Positions 1-4,614 of a stretch of DNA of 6,652 nt are shown here, piece after piece. The position numbers were made by a program, and so were the translations under genes. The notes beneath the pieces were generated by a model. That model saw only the letters and a program-made list of their open reading frames with translations, made no database searches and had not been told where the DNA came from. Position 1 is the first letter of the stretch, and each line of letters starts with the position of its first letter. This DNA is from Anaerolineales bacterium (GTDB taxonomy: Bacteria; Chloroflexota; Anaerolineae; 4572-78; J111): assembly GCA_012032575.1 (NCBI GenBank), contig JAAUSP010000432.1, positions 1 through 6,652 on the forward strand. The letters run 5' to 3'.

Positions 1-501
1 CGCCCGCGCCGGGTCGCTGCGCCGGAACCACCGCCGCCAGCCGCGGCTCCCCAGCGCACGCCCGAAGAAATCAAGGCGCAGCGGGACGCGATGATGGCTC
101 GACGCGCCCAGAAAGCCGCCGGGATTATCCCGGAAGCCGAAGCCGAACCCGCGCCCAAGCAGAGCGAAGCCGCCGCCACCACTGTGGCCGCGCCTCCTGC
201 CGCTCTCGCAGAAACGTTTGTGCCTGCGACGGCTGCACCGGGCCAGCCGGATGATTTGAAAGTGATCGAGGGGATTGGCCCCAAAATAGCCGGTCTGCTC
301 AATGCTGCCGGGATCACCACCTTTGCCCAGTTGGCCGAAACCGAAGTCAGCCGGCTGGACCAACTTCTGGTGGATGCCAATCTCCGCCGCCTGGCCGATC
401 CGGGCACCTGGCCGGAACAGGCCAAACTGGCCGCTGCCGGTGATTGGGATGCTTTCAAGAAATTGACCGATGAACTCAAAGGTGGCCGGCGGGTGGGCTA
501 G
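1..501 (+). CDS. Helix-hairpin-helix domain protein, 3' part (5' end outside window)
   Basis: The frame is open from the first base of the window to the TAG at 499-501, so this is the C-terminal about 166 residues of a longer protein. The visible N-terminal part is Ala/Pro/Glu-rich and low in complexity, with a short charged helical stretch (TPEEIKAQRDAMMARRAQ). It then enters a compact domain beginning DDLKVIEGIGPKIAGLLNAA, which carries the helix-hairpin-helix signature (IEGIGPKIAGLL), and ends in a WPEQAKLAAAGDWDAFKKL...ELKGG tail. HHH domains of this type occur as C-terminal add-ons in many Chloroflexota proteins, where they probably bind nucleic acid or mediate protein contacts. The parent protein cannot be named because its N-terminal part is missing. 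The ATG codons at 91 and 94 are internal methionines rather than a start, because the frame upstream is open and has the same composition. No clear terminator follows directly; an inverted-repeat element begins 31 bp downstream. Confidence 0.8.
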   Translation, partial: RPRRVAAPEPPPPAAAPQRTPEEIKAQRDAMMARRAQKAAGIIPEAEAEPAPKQSEAAATTVAAPPAALAETFVPATAAPGQPDDLKVIEGIGPKIAGLLNAAGITTFAQLAETEVSRLDQLLVDANLRRLADPGTWPEQAKLAAAGDWDAFKKLTDELKGGRRVG

Positions 502-532
502 GGTCCATAGGTAATTATTAGATAAGTCTCCA

Positions 533-639
533 CCATGTCATTTCGAGCGACGAAGGAGCGAGAAATCCCTATAGAGTTGCTCTTTAGACCAGATACGGGG
601 GATTCCTCGTTCCGCTCCGCTTCACTCGGAATGACATGG
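533..639. repeat. Imperfect inverted-repeat element (MITE/REP-like)
   Basis: The left arm (533-569, starting CCATGTCATTTCGAGCGA) and the right arm (about 598-639, ending TCGGAATGACATGG) are imperfect reverse complements, with the outer nine bases CCATGTCAT/ATGACATGG matching exactly. About 30 bp separate the arms. The arm wording (GTCATTTCGAGCG..., GAGAAATCCC/GGGATTCCTCG) resembles a short palindromic repeat that I recall being scattered between genes in many environmental bacteria. It carries no gene. A short minus-strand reading frame across it (689-498) is simply translated repeat. Confidence 0.75.
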
Positions 640-679
640 GAAGTATGTATTTTTTCGATCATCTCTATTGAGGCTGTTT

Positions 680-720
680 TGTAGGGCAAACTGTTTGTCC
701 TAAATCCGGTCGGGCCTACA
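680..720. repeat. Short degenerate inverted repeat with nested hairpin
   Basis: TGTAGG at 680-685 and CCTACA at 715-720 are inverted. Inside them GGGCAAAC (684-691) can pair with GTTTGTCC (693-700), with one G-T pair. The wording TGTAGGGC...GGGCCTACA resembles another dispersed family of short palindromic intergenic repeats seen in Chloroflexota and cyanobacteria, here much decayed. Together with the element at 533-639 it fills most of the 296-bp gap between the HHH and DUF1858 genes. Confidence 0.5.
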
Positions 721-736
721 GCACGACACCGACAAT

Positions 737-748
737 GGAAATATTTCC
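737..748. promoter_or_regulatory. Perfect 12-bp palindrome GGAAATATTTCC, possible operator
   Basis: GGAAATATTTCC is a perfect palindrome 49 bp upstream of the DUF1858 gene start, in the region where its promoter must lie. No convincing -35/-10 pair could be placed. The site may bind a dimeric regulator, but a palindrome this short can arise by chance. Confidence 0.25.
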
Positions 749-797
749 GTAGTTTGCTATCGGGGGCCGGCGGTCTATTTACGAAGGGGGAACTCTG

Positions 798-1271
798 ATG
801 CTGCTAACCTATATTGCTTTAGCTATTGGCTTGATTGGCCTCTTTTTGGCCTGGCACGCCGGGCGCAAAAACGGTGAACTGCAAGAGCGGATTGCTCAAG
901 TGAACAGCCGGGTCTATAACCTGCGGCGCGAACTGCAAGAGGCTCAGGAAAAAGCCGAGCAGGAAATGATCGCTCTGAAGTTTCAACTGCTCAAGGTGCA
1001 GGGCGAGCTAAAAGTTACGCCGGAGATGAAAATGAGCGAGATTGTGGCCGTTCATCCCCAGGCGCAGCAGGTGCTGGCCGGGTTTCATCTGGGCGGCTGC
1101 TCAAGCTGTTCGTTCGATCCGCGCCAATCGCTGGGCGAAGTGGCGGCGGTCAATGGCCGGGAATTGGAACCGATTCTGGTGGCGCTCAACGGCTTGATTG
1201 TCGAAAGCAACGGCAATGGGGCGGTTTCCCCGGAAAAGCTGAAGACTCCCAATATCCAACTGCATTTCTAA
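798..1271 (+). CDS. Membrane-anchored coiled-coil protein with C-terminal DUF1858 (CxxC redox) domain
   Basis: This is a complete 157-residue protein. Residues 2-20 are one hydrophobic segment (LLTYIALAIGLIGLFLAW) followed by HAGRK, which suggests an N-terminal anchor with the rest in the cytoplasm. Residues 25-70 are a charged helix with coiled-coil character (QERIAQ...LRRELQEAQEKAEQE). Residues 73-137 match the DUF1858/hybrid-cluster-associated disulfide domain pattern: VTPEMKMSEIVAVHPQAQQVL, then GGCSSC with Cys101 and Cys104, then SLGEVAAVNGRELEPILVALN. DUF1858 domains usually occur alone (about 65-70 residues) or fused to redox or hybrid-cluster proteins, and the CxxC pair is thought to form a redox disulfide or bind metal. 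The membrane tether and coiled coil are unusual additions. The ATG is preceded by a strong Shine-Dalgarno AAGGGGG (784-790) with a 7-nt spacer. A terminator follows, so the gene is probably monocistronic. The redox role is an inference. Confidence 0.85.
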   Translation: MLLTYIALAIGLIGLFLAWHAGRKNGELQERIAQVNSRVYNLRRELQEAQEKAEQEMIALKFQLLKVQGELKVTPEMKMSEIVAVHPQAQQVLAGFHLGGCSSCSFDPRQSLGEVAAVNGRELEPILVALNGLIVESNGNGAVSPEKLKTPNIQLHF

Positions 1272-1291
1272 TTGCTTCTTCGGAAGGGACA

Positions 1292-1334
1292 GAAAACACC
1301 TGCCGGCTTATATCTGGGCAGGTGTTTTCGTTTG
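1292..1334 (+). terminator. Rho-independent terminator after the DUF1858 gene
   Basis: GAAAACACCTGCC (1292-1304) pairs perfectly with GGCAGGTGTTTTC (1317-1329) around a 12-nt loop and is followed by GTTTG. The A-rich 5' side makes the T-rich 3' side of the stem serve as part of the U tract. A small CTTC-TTCG-GAAG hairpin (1275-1286, UUCG loop closed by C-G) sits just after the stop codon and may stabilise the 3' end. Confidence 0.85.
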
Positions 1335-1360
1335 TATAGTTGGTTCAGGCGAAAAAGTCA

Positions 1361-1378
1361 GGTTAAGTAAACTTAACC
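1361..1378. promoter_or_regulatory. Perfect 18-bp dyad, candidate operator upstream of the dedA-family gene
   Basis: GGTTAAGT-AA-ACTTAACC is an 8+2+8 perfect inverted repeat, 73 bp upstream of the preferred ATG (1451). A very weak promoter can be imagined (TTAACC 1373-1378, 17 bp, TAATTT 1396-1401), which the dyad would overlap. A shorter palindrome with the same core, GGTTAACC, lies at 2089-2096 just upstream of the arsR promoter. No regulator can be named. Confidence 0.4.
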
Positions 1379-1450
1379 GGGCGTTAATGCAGCCTTAATT
1401 TGGAACGAATAACATCCAGTCAACCAGAATCTAATCACCTGTCAAAACCC

Positions 1451-2080
1451 ATGATTGACTCCGCCCTTATAGATCAATACCTCAATTTTCTGACCCAAAC
1501 GTATGGCAATTGGGTTTATTTGATCCTCTTCACCGTCATCCTCATCGAAACCGGGGTCGCCTTTGCCTCGTTCTTGCCCAGCGAGACGGTCATGTTTGCC
1601 ATTGGCGCATTGGCTACCCGAACCACCCTGGAAATTGGCTGGCTCTATTTTTTGCTCACCGTGGCCTGCATTCTGGGTGACAGCGTTAATTATGGCGTGG
1701 GCAAATTTATCGGCTCGCGCCTGTTTAGTGGCCGGGTTCGTTTTTTTAAGAAAGAATACCTGGATCGCGCCCACAATTTTTACCAGCGCTATGGCGACCG
1801 GCTCATTTTTGTCGCTCGTTTTCTGCCCTTTTTTCGCACGTTTATTCCGATTATCGCCGGCTCGGTGGGGATGTCCTACAGCCGGTTTTTGATTTTTAAT
1901 ATCCTGGGCGGGGTAGTCTGGGCCGCATTGTTTATCTTCGGCGGTTACTTTTTTGGCAATTTACCGCTGGTTAAACAGAACTTTAGTTGGGCCGGACTGG
2001 CGATCATTTTGATTTGGCTGCTGCCGTTAGGTTTCCAGCTTTTTAGACAATACAGTTCAAAAAAGTGGGCCAATTCCTGA
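1451..2080 (+). CDS. DedA/VTT-family integral membrane protein
   Basis: This 209-residue, strongly hydrophobic protein belongs to the DedA (SNARE-associated/VTT) family, which is proposed to act as proton-coupled lipid transporters or scramblases needed for envelope homeostasis. Family marks visible: IETG...FLPSE with Glu33 and Glu45, spaced like the membrane-embedded acidic pair of YqjA; GDSVNYGVGKFIG (76-88); and FVARFLPFFRTFIPIIAG (120-137) with Arg123 and Arg129, spaced like the essential arginine pair of YqjA. GMSYSRFLIFNILGGVVWA follows, typical of the C-terminal re-entrant/TM region. Length is normal for the family. The frame also has an in-frame TTG at 1400, but its 17 extra residues are polar and unlike DedA N-termini. 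ATG 1451 fits better, although neither start has a clear Shine-Dalgarno. The arsR promoter lies 18 bp after the stop, so the two genes are probably transcribed separately. The substrate is unknown. Confidence 0.88.
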   Translation: MIDSALIDQYLNFLTQTYGNWVYLILFTVILIETGVAFASFLPSETVMFAIGALATRTTLEIGWLYFLLTVACILGDSVNYGVGKFIGSRLFSGRVRFFKKEYLDRAHNFYQRYGDRLIFVARFLPFFRTFIPIIAGSVGMSYSRFLIFNILGGVVWAALFIFGGYFFGNLPLVKQNFSWAGLAIILIWLLPLGFQLFRQYSSKKWANS

Positions 2081-2098
2081 ATTTTTAAGGTTAACCTC

Positions 2099-2127
2099 TT
2101 GACAAACGGGACTGACTGGTTTATCAT
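2099..2127 (+). promoter_or_regulatory. Sigma-70-type promoter of arsR
   Basis: TTGACA (2099-2104), a 17-bp spacer and TATCAT (2122-2127) form a near-consensus promoter 41 bp upstream of the arsR ATG (2168). An 8-bp palindrome GGTTAACC (2089-2096) touches its upstream edge. No other promoter in the window is this strong. Confidence 0.8.
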
Positions 2128-2156
2128 ATAAACAAATTTACAATTATCTATATGAT
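2123..2156. promoter_or_regulatory. Candidate ArsR operator dyad
   Basis: ATCATATA (2123-2130) and TATATGAT (2149-2156) are perfect 8-bp inverted arms separated by 18 bp. They cover the -10 box, the likely transcription start and the leader of arsR. ArsR/SmtB repressors commonly bind AT-rich dyads containing ATCA/TGAT-type half-sites at this position, which would give autoregulation released by As(III). The assignment rests on position and symmetry only. Confidence 0.5.
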
Positions 2157-2167
2157 TAAGTGAGCGT

Positions 2168-2494
2168 ATGTCTAATTTTGATATGGTTGCCTTTTGCAAA
2201 GCTTTGGGCGACGAAACCCGGCAGCGAATTTTGGAAATATTGCAAAGCGAAGGTGAGAAGTGTGTCAGTGATCTGGTGGACGCTTTTAAGGTCTCCCAGC
2301 CGACCATCTCCCATCACCTCAATTTTCTCCGACAGGCCAACCTTGTCACCAGCCGCCGCGAAGGCAAACAGATTTATTACAGAGCGAATCAGGGTAATAT
2401 TGTTGAATGTTGCGGCATGCTCTTCACCAAGTTTGTCCCCACCGAGCTTAGTTTGCAAGAGTTTATTGAGCCAGAGGCGGAGGCGATGAGGTGA
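2168..2494 (+). CDS. arsR: ArsR/SmtB-family metalloregulatory repressor
   Basis: This 108-residue winged-helix repressor has the family layout: FCKALGDETRQRILEIL (9-25), a helix-turn-helix recognition region VSQPTISHHLNFLRQANLV (42-60), and the wing SRREGKQIYYRAN (62-74). In As(III)-free cells it would bind the upstream dyad and repress itself and probably arsM. The classical ELCVCDL metal site of E. coli ArsR is reduced to KCVSDL with a single Cys32. A Cys81-Cys82 pair (VECCGMLF) lies in the C-terminal dimer helix, and Cys10 is near the N-terminus. Cys32 plus the CC pair could give a three-thiol As(III) site in a non-classical place, as known for other ArsR subtypes. The ATG has only a weak purine-rich SD (AAGTGAG). 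The stop codon lies inside the left arm of a large hairpin. Another inducer such as Sb(III) is possible, but the neighbouring arsM supports arsenic. Confidence 0.9.
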   Translation: MSNFDMVAFCKALGDETRQRILEILQSEGEKCVSDLVDAFKVSQPTISHHLNFLRQANLVTSRREGKQIYYRANQGNIVECCGMLFTKFVPTELSLQEFIEPEAEAMR

Positions 2495-2557
2495 GGCATA
2501 GTGAGGCGAGAGGTGAATTTTCGCCTCATCGCCTCACTATGCCTCACCTCTTTTTTT
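2488..2557 (+). terminator. Very long hairpin with T-run overlapping the arsR stop codon
   Basis: The 22 bases at 2488-2509 pair perfectly with 2529-2550. The stem continues inward as GAGGTG (2510-2515) with CGCCTC (2522-2527), with one bulged A (2528) and one G-T pair, around the loop AATTTT. Seven T residues (2551-2557) follow. This is a textbook intrinsic terminator in form but with an unusually long stem, and both arms are built from short repeats (GTGAGGC / GCCTCAC). The left arm contains the arsR stop TGA (2492-2494), so ribosomes finishing arsR would open the stem. It should end most arsR transcripts before arsM, or attenuate arsM relative to arsR. Confidence 0.85.
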
Positions 2558-2597
2558 ATTCTATCCTATAGATATATTTATATATTTACATTTATAA

Positions 2598-2603
2598 AAG
2601 GAG
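2598..2603 (+). promoter_or_regulatory. Strong ribosome binding site fixing the arsM start
   Basis: AAGGAG lies 8 nt before the ATG at 2612. It settles the start: the frame is open upstream to 2501, but that stretch reads through the terminator hairpin and an AT-rich leader and is not protein-like. The AT-rich leader between 2558 and 2597 (TATAGATATATTTATATATT) could contain a -10 element for an arsM promoter, but no -35 partner is clear. Confidence 0.8.
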
Positions 2604-2611
2604 AAAAATTT

Positions 2612-3504
2612 ATGAGTAACATAAGTATTAAAGAACAAGTTCGGGAACGTTACGGCGCGATTGCCGAGCAGCATCTCAACCCGGCGGCAGCCGCTCCGAT
2701 TGAATTGCTGGATGTCCGGCCTCAGACCGAGGCAAGCTGCTGTGGTCCCGCCGGCGGCTGTTGCAGTCCCGGCGACGCGGGACAGGATGTCAGCATGGCC
2801 CAGGCGCTTTATCAAACCGCTGATATTTCCGGCCTGCCCGATACCGTTACCCTGGCTTCGCTGGGCTGCGGCAACCCGACAGCCATTGCCGCCTTGCAGC
2901 CCGGCGAAACGGTGCTCGATCTCGGTTCCGGCGGCGGCATTGATTGCTTCATTTCGGCCAAATTTGTCGGTCCCTCCGGCCGGTGATTGGGGTGGATATG
3001 ACCGACCGCATGCTGGCTCTGGCGAATCAAAACAAGGCCAAATTAGGCGTGACCAACGTCGAGTTCCGCAAGGGTGAGATTGAGAATTTGCCGGTCGAAG
3101 ATAACAGTGTGGATGTGATTATCTCCAACTGTGTTATCAACCTTTCGCCGGATAAACCAGCCGTCTTTCGCGAGGCGTTTCGGGTGTTGAAGCCGGGCGG
3201 CCGCTTTGCCGTATCGGATATGGTCACGGAGGGGGAGTGGCCGGAACAGCTCACCGCCAACGTCGGGGCCTGGGCCGGCTGCATCACCGGTGCAATTGAC
3301 CAAAATGATTACTTGCAGCAGATGCGCGAAGTCGGTTTTGTAGAGGTGGCGATCGAGTCACGTAGTTCTTACGGCCTGGAAGACCTCGACGCACTGGATG
3401 AGGCCAGCCAGGAGAAGTTGATGAAAGGGTTGGACCGGTCCACCATCTCAGCCGACGTTCGCCTTTACAGCGCCCGGATTGTGGCGCGCAAGCCTATTGT
3501 CTAG
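2612..3504 (+). CDS. arsM: Arsenite S-adenosylmethionine methyltransferase ArsM, interrupted by a one-base frameshift
   Basis: ArsM transfers methyl groups from SAM to As(III), giving methylated and volatile arsenicals. Read with one frame correction the product is 297 residues. Features: [18 protein letters not shown] start typical of bacterial ArsM; two Cys pairs (43-44 and 50-51) in a [13 protein letters not shown] segment; LGCGNP with Cys86; SAM motif [13 protein letters not shown] (101-112); VIGVDMT (125-131) with the acidic SAM-ribose residue Asp129; [27 protein letters not shown] with Cys174; and AGCITGA with Cys224. The three conserved catalytic or As-binding cysteines are therefore all present. 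The first frame stops at TGA 2984-2986, straight after Arg124; the second resumes at GTG 2983-2985. GG at 2982-2983 where GGG is expected explains the break. Everything else is intact, so either the break is a base-calling error or the inactivation is very recent. Both parts are confidently ArsM; whether the gene works is open. Confidence 0.9.
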
Positions 3505-3527
3505 CTGATTTTCATAATGGCAAAAAT

Positions 3528-3563
3528 GATGCGTGATGCGCGACTTTTTACGCATCACGCATC
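3528..3563. repeat. Perfect inverted repeat made of GCATCAC heptamers, convergent gap
   Basis: GATGCGTGATGCG (3528-3540) and CGCATCACGCATC (3551-3563) are perfect 13-bp inverted arms around CGACTTTTTA. Each arm is nearly two copies of one heptamer (GCGTGAT / ATCACGC), and the right side continues with ACGCG. It lies 24 bp after the arsM stop. It could end transcription or protect the 3' end, but the T-run is in the loop and not after the stem, so it is not a standard terminator. The same heptamer forms a ten-unit array at 5811-5880. The rest of the convergent gap (3564-3706) shows no gene; only a weak GCCAG/CTGGC hairpin (3623-3639) was noticed. Confidence 0.75.
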
Positions 3564-3706
3564 ACGCGCTGAGTTGTATCTTTATGGCCGAAACGTGATT
3601 AGGGAAAAGGACGATTTCAAATGCCAGCTCTCCTCTGGCGAGGATGTCTTTGACGGACGGAAGATGAGCCGCGAATGGTCTGGTATCCGGGATGAGGGCA
3701 ATTTTC

Positions 3707-4063
3707 TCAGGCCGGGGTGAGCAGGGGAATACTTTCTGTGGCGATAGCCCGATAAAAGAGAGTATTTCCCTGAGTCATCTCCTGCCAGGCGGCTGGAGGG
3801 ATTACACGAGGACTCAGGAGCACATCGTAAGCCAGCGAGATTTCGGCAGCCAGCCAAAGAATAGCATGCTTGAGACTATAATCAGAAGTTCTGACCAAAA
3901 CGAGAATATCCAGATCAGAGTCGAGATTAGCTTCACCACGTGCCTTAGAGCCAAATAAACGCACATCTTTTAGCTCCTGGCTAAACTTGTCTGTTAATTT
4001 TTCAATAAAAGCTTGTATTGCTCTCTCTTCGTTTGCCGACAGATATTCGTTACCCCGGTTCAT
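3707..4063 (-). CDS. Minimal nucleotidyltransferase (MNT/MntA-like), partner of the HEPN protein
   Basis: This 118-residue protein has the DNA polymerase beta-type minimal nucleotidyltransferase fold. The catalytic signature is VRLFGSKARGEANLDSDLDI: Gly38-Ser39 and Arg42-Gly43, then Asp50 and Asp52 as metal ligands. A plausible third acidic residue is Asp80 (LAYDVLL). Length is normal for stand-alone MNT antitoxins. In studied HEPN-MNT modules the MNT protein neutralises the HEPN toxin by transferring AMP to it, and the complete active site here is compatible with that. Its ATG (4063-4061) overlaps the HEPN stop as ATGA, so translation is probably coupled and a 1:1 complex is likely. AAAGGG lies upstream within the HEPN end. 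The frame ends in ...SIPLLTPA with TGA at 3709-3707. An antibiotic nucleotidyltransferase role is unlikely at this size. Confidence 0.9.
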   Translation of the reverse strand: MNRGNEYLSANEERAIQAFIEKLTDKFSQELKDVRLFGSKARGEANLDSDLDILVLVRTSDYSLKHAILWLAAEISLAYDVLLSPRVIPPAAWQEMTQGNTLFYRAIATESIPLLTPA

Positions 4064-4461
4064 TCCAAAAACCCTTTCTCCCGTAGATATTCAGAGATGC
4101 GCTGGACAAAACGTCGGGCTTGATTTAACGACAACTCAGCCGCATCGGCAAAAATAGGGATTTCAATGGCGTAATCCGCATCCTCTCGGATCGTCAACGT
4201 CTCGCCATAGATGTTGCTGTACTCCGACTCAATCGGGCCGGATTTGATGAAATGGCTGCGAAAGGCGCTAATGACACCGGAGTGTTTGCGCCGCTCTTCA
4301 CCAATGGTCAATAACATTGCATTGGCTGCATAAAAGATAGCATAGTAAGCACGGTTGACGGTTGCCCGAAAATCGCCCACCTCAAAGTTGACTTGGGCAG
4401 TGTGGAGGGCTTGTTCGGCCAACTCCATCAGTTGCTTGATACGGAAATTTACTGTGTTCAT
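4060..4461 (-). CDS. HEPN-domain protein, probable toxin partner of the adjacent MNT
   Basis: The 133-residue all-helical protein matches the HEPN family (PF05168 type): a first helix IKQLMELAEQALHTAQVNFEVGDF, the signature NRAYYAIFYAANAMLL (36-51), KHSGVISAFRSHFIKSG (59-75), then LTIREDADY (89-97) and a C-terminal helix NQARRFVQRISEYLREKGF. HEPN proteins pair with MNTs as toxin-antitoxin or stress modules, usually as RNases. The canonical RX4-6H RNase motif is not evident; the position holds REDADY instead. That is common in this subfamily and leaves the activity unclear. The start at 4461 (MNTVNF) is preferred: the frame extends to a TTG at 4521, but that codon lies in a -35 box. Only a weak CGGA stands before the ATG. 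The gene leads a two-gene operon with MNT (ATGA overlap). It could alternatively be a non-toxic assembly partner of MNT. Confidence 0.88.
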   Translation of the reverse strand: MNTVNFRIKQLMELAEQALHTAQVNFEVGDFRATVNRAYYAIFYAANAMLLTIGEERRKHSGVISAFRSHFIKSGPIESEYSNIYGETLTIREDADYAIEIPIFADAAELSLNQARRFVQRISEYLREKGFLE

Positions 4462-4492
4462 GATCCGGGTGATTTTACTCTTGTTAGTGGTA

Positions 4493-4521
4493 AGGATAAT
4501 GTGGATACCAACACGTGTCAA
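4493..4521 (-). promoter_or_regulatory. Promoter of the HEPN-MNT operon
   Basis: On the minus strand TTGACA (4521-4516), a 17-bp spacer and TATCCT (4498-4493) form a good sigma-70-type promoter. Transcription would start near 4486, giving a leader of about 25 nt before ATG 4461. This placement excludes the upstream TTG (4521) as translation start. ACACGTGT, a small palindrome (4511-4518), overlaps the -35 end and spacer and might serve as an operator. Confidence 0.65.
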
Positions 4522-4572
4522 GTGGGCATAAGTTATTATGAAGTAGTCCCATTTGACCTGGCCTCGTTCTCA

Positions 4573-4602
4573 TTGGCAGCAGCCCCAACTCTATGCTAAA
4601 AT
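4573..4602 (+). promoter_or_regulatory. Extended -10 promoter directly in front of the DUF2079 gene
   Basis: TTGGCA (4573-4578), an 18-bp spacer and TAAAAT (4597-4602), preceded by TG at 4594-4595 (TGCTAAAAT), form an extended -10 promoter. The predicted start is near 4609, only about 6 nt before ATG 4615, and no Shine-Dalgarno is present, so the message may be leaderless. It is divergent from the HEPN promoter, with about 50 bp between the two -35 boxes. Confidence 0.55.
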
Positions 4603-4614
4603 ACCCCCACATTT

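Noticed and set aside
498..689. 63-residue minus-strand reading frame
   Set aside because: It is the translation of the inverted-repeat element at 533-639.
1400..1450. Upstream TTG start adding 17 residues to the DedA protein
   Set aside because: No Shine-Dalgarno, polar extension unlike DedA N-termini, and ATG 1451 gives the usual length.
2501..2611. N-terminal extension of ArsM beginning at 2501
   Set aside because: It reads through the terminator hairpin and AT-rich leader; a strong AAGGAG stands 8 nt before ATG 2612.
2975..2990. Programmed -1 frameshift in arsM
   Set aside because: No X-XXY-YYZ slippery heptamer at the junction and no reason for the family to use one; a missing base is simpler.
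2944..2997. Independent gene start at ATG 2944 for the second arsM part
   Set aside because: Its first codons overlap the end of the first arsM part out of frame; homology resumes only at 2983.
3623..3639. GCCAG...CTGGC hairpin as a terminator for the minus-strand MNT gene
   Set aside because: Only five base pairs with no T-run on the correct side.
3517..3958. Plus-strand reading frames at 3517-3720 and 3692-3958
   Set aside because: The first reads through the heptamer hairpin; the second is antisense to the well-supported MNT gene. Neither has a ribosome site or recognisable sequence.
4462..4521. Upstream TTG start adding 20 residues to the HEPN protein
   Set aside because: The TTG is part of a TTGACA -35 box with a matching -10 downstream; ATG 4461 gives the normal family N-terminus.
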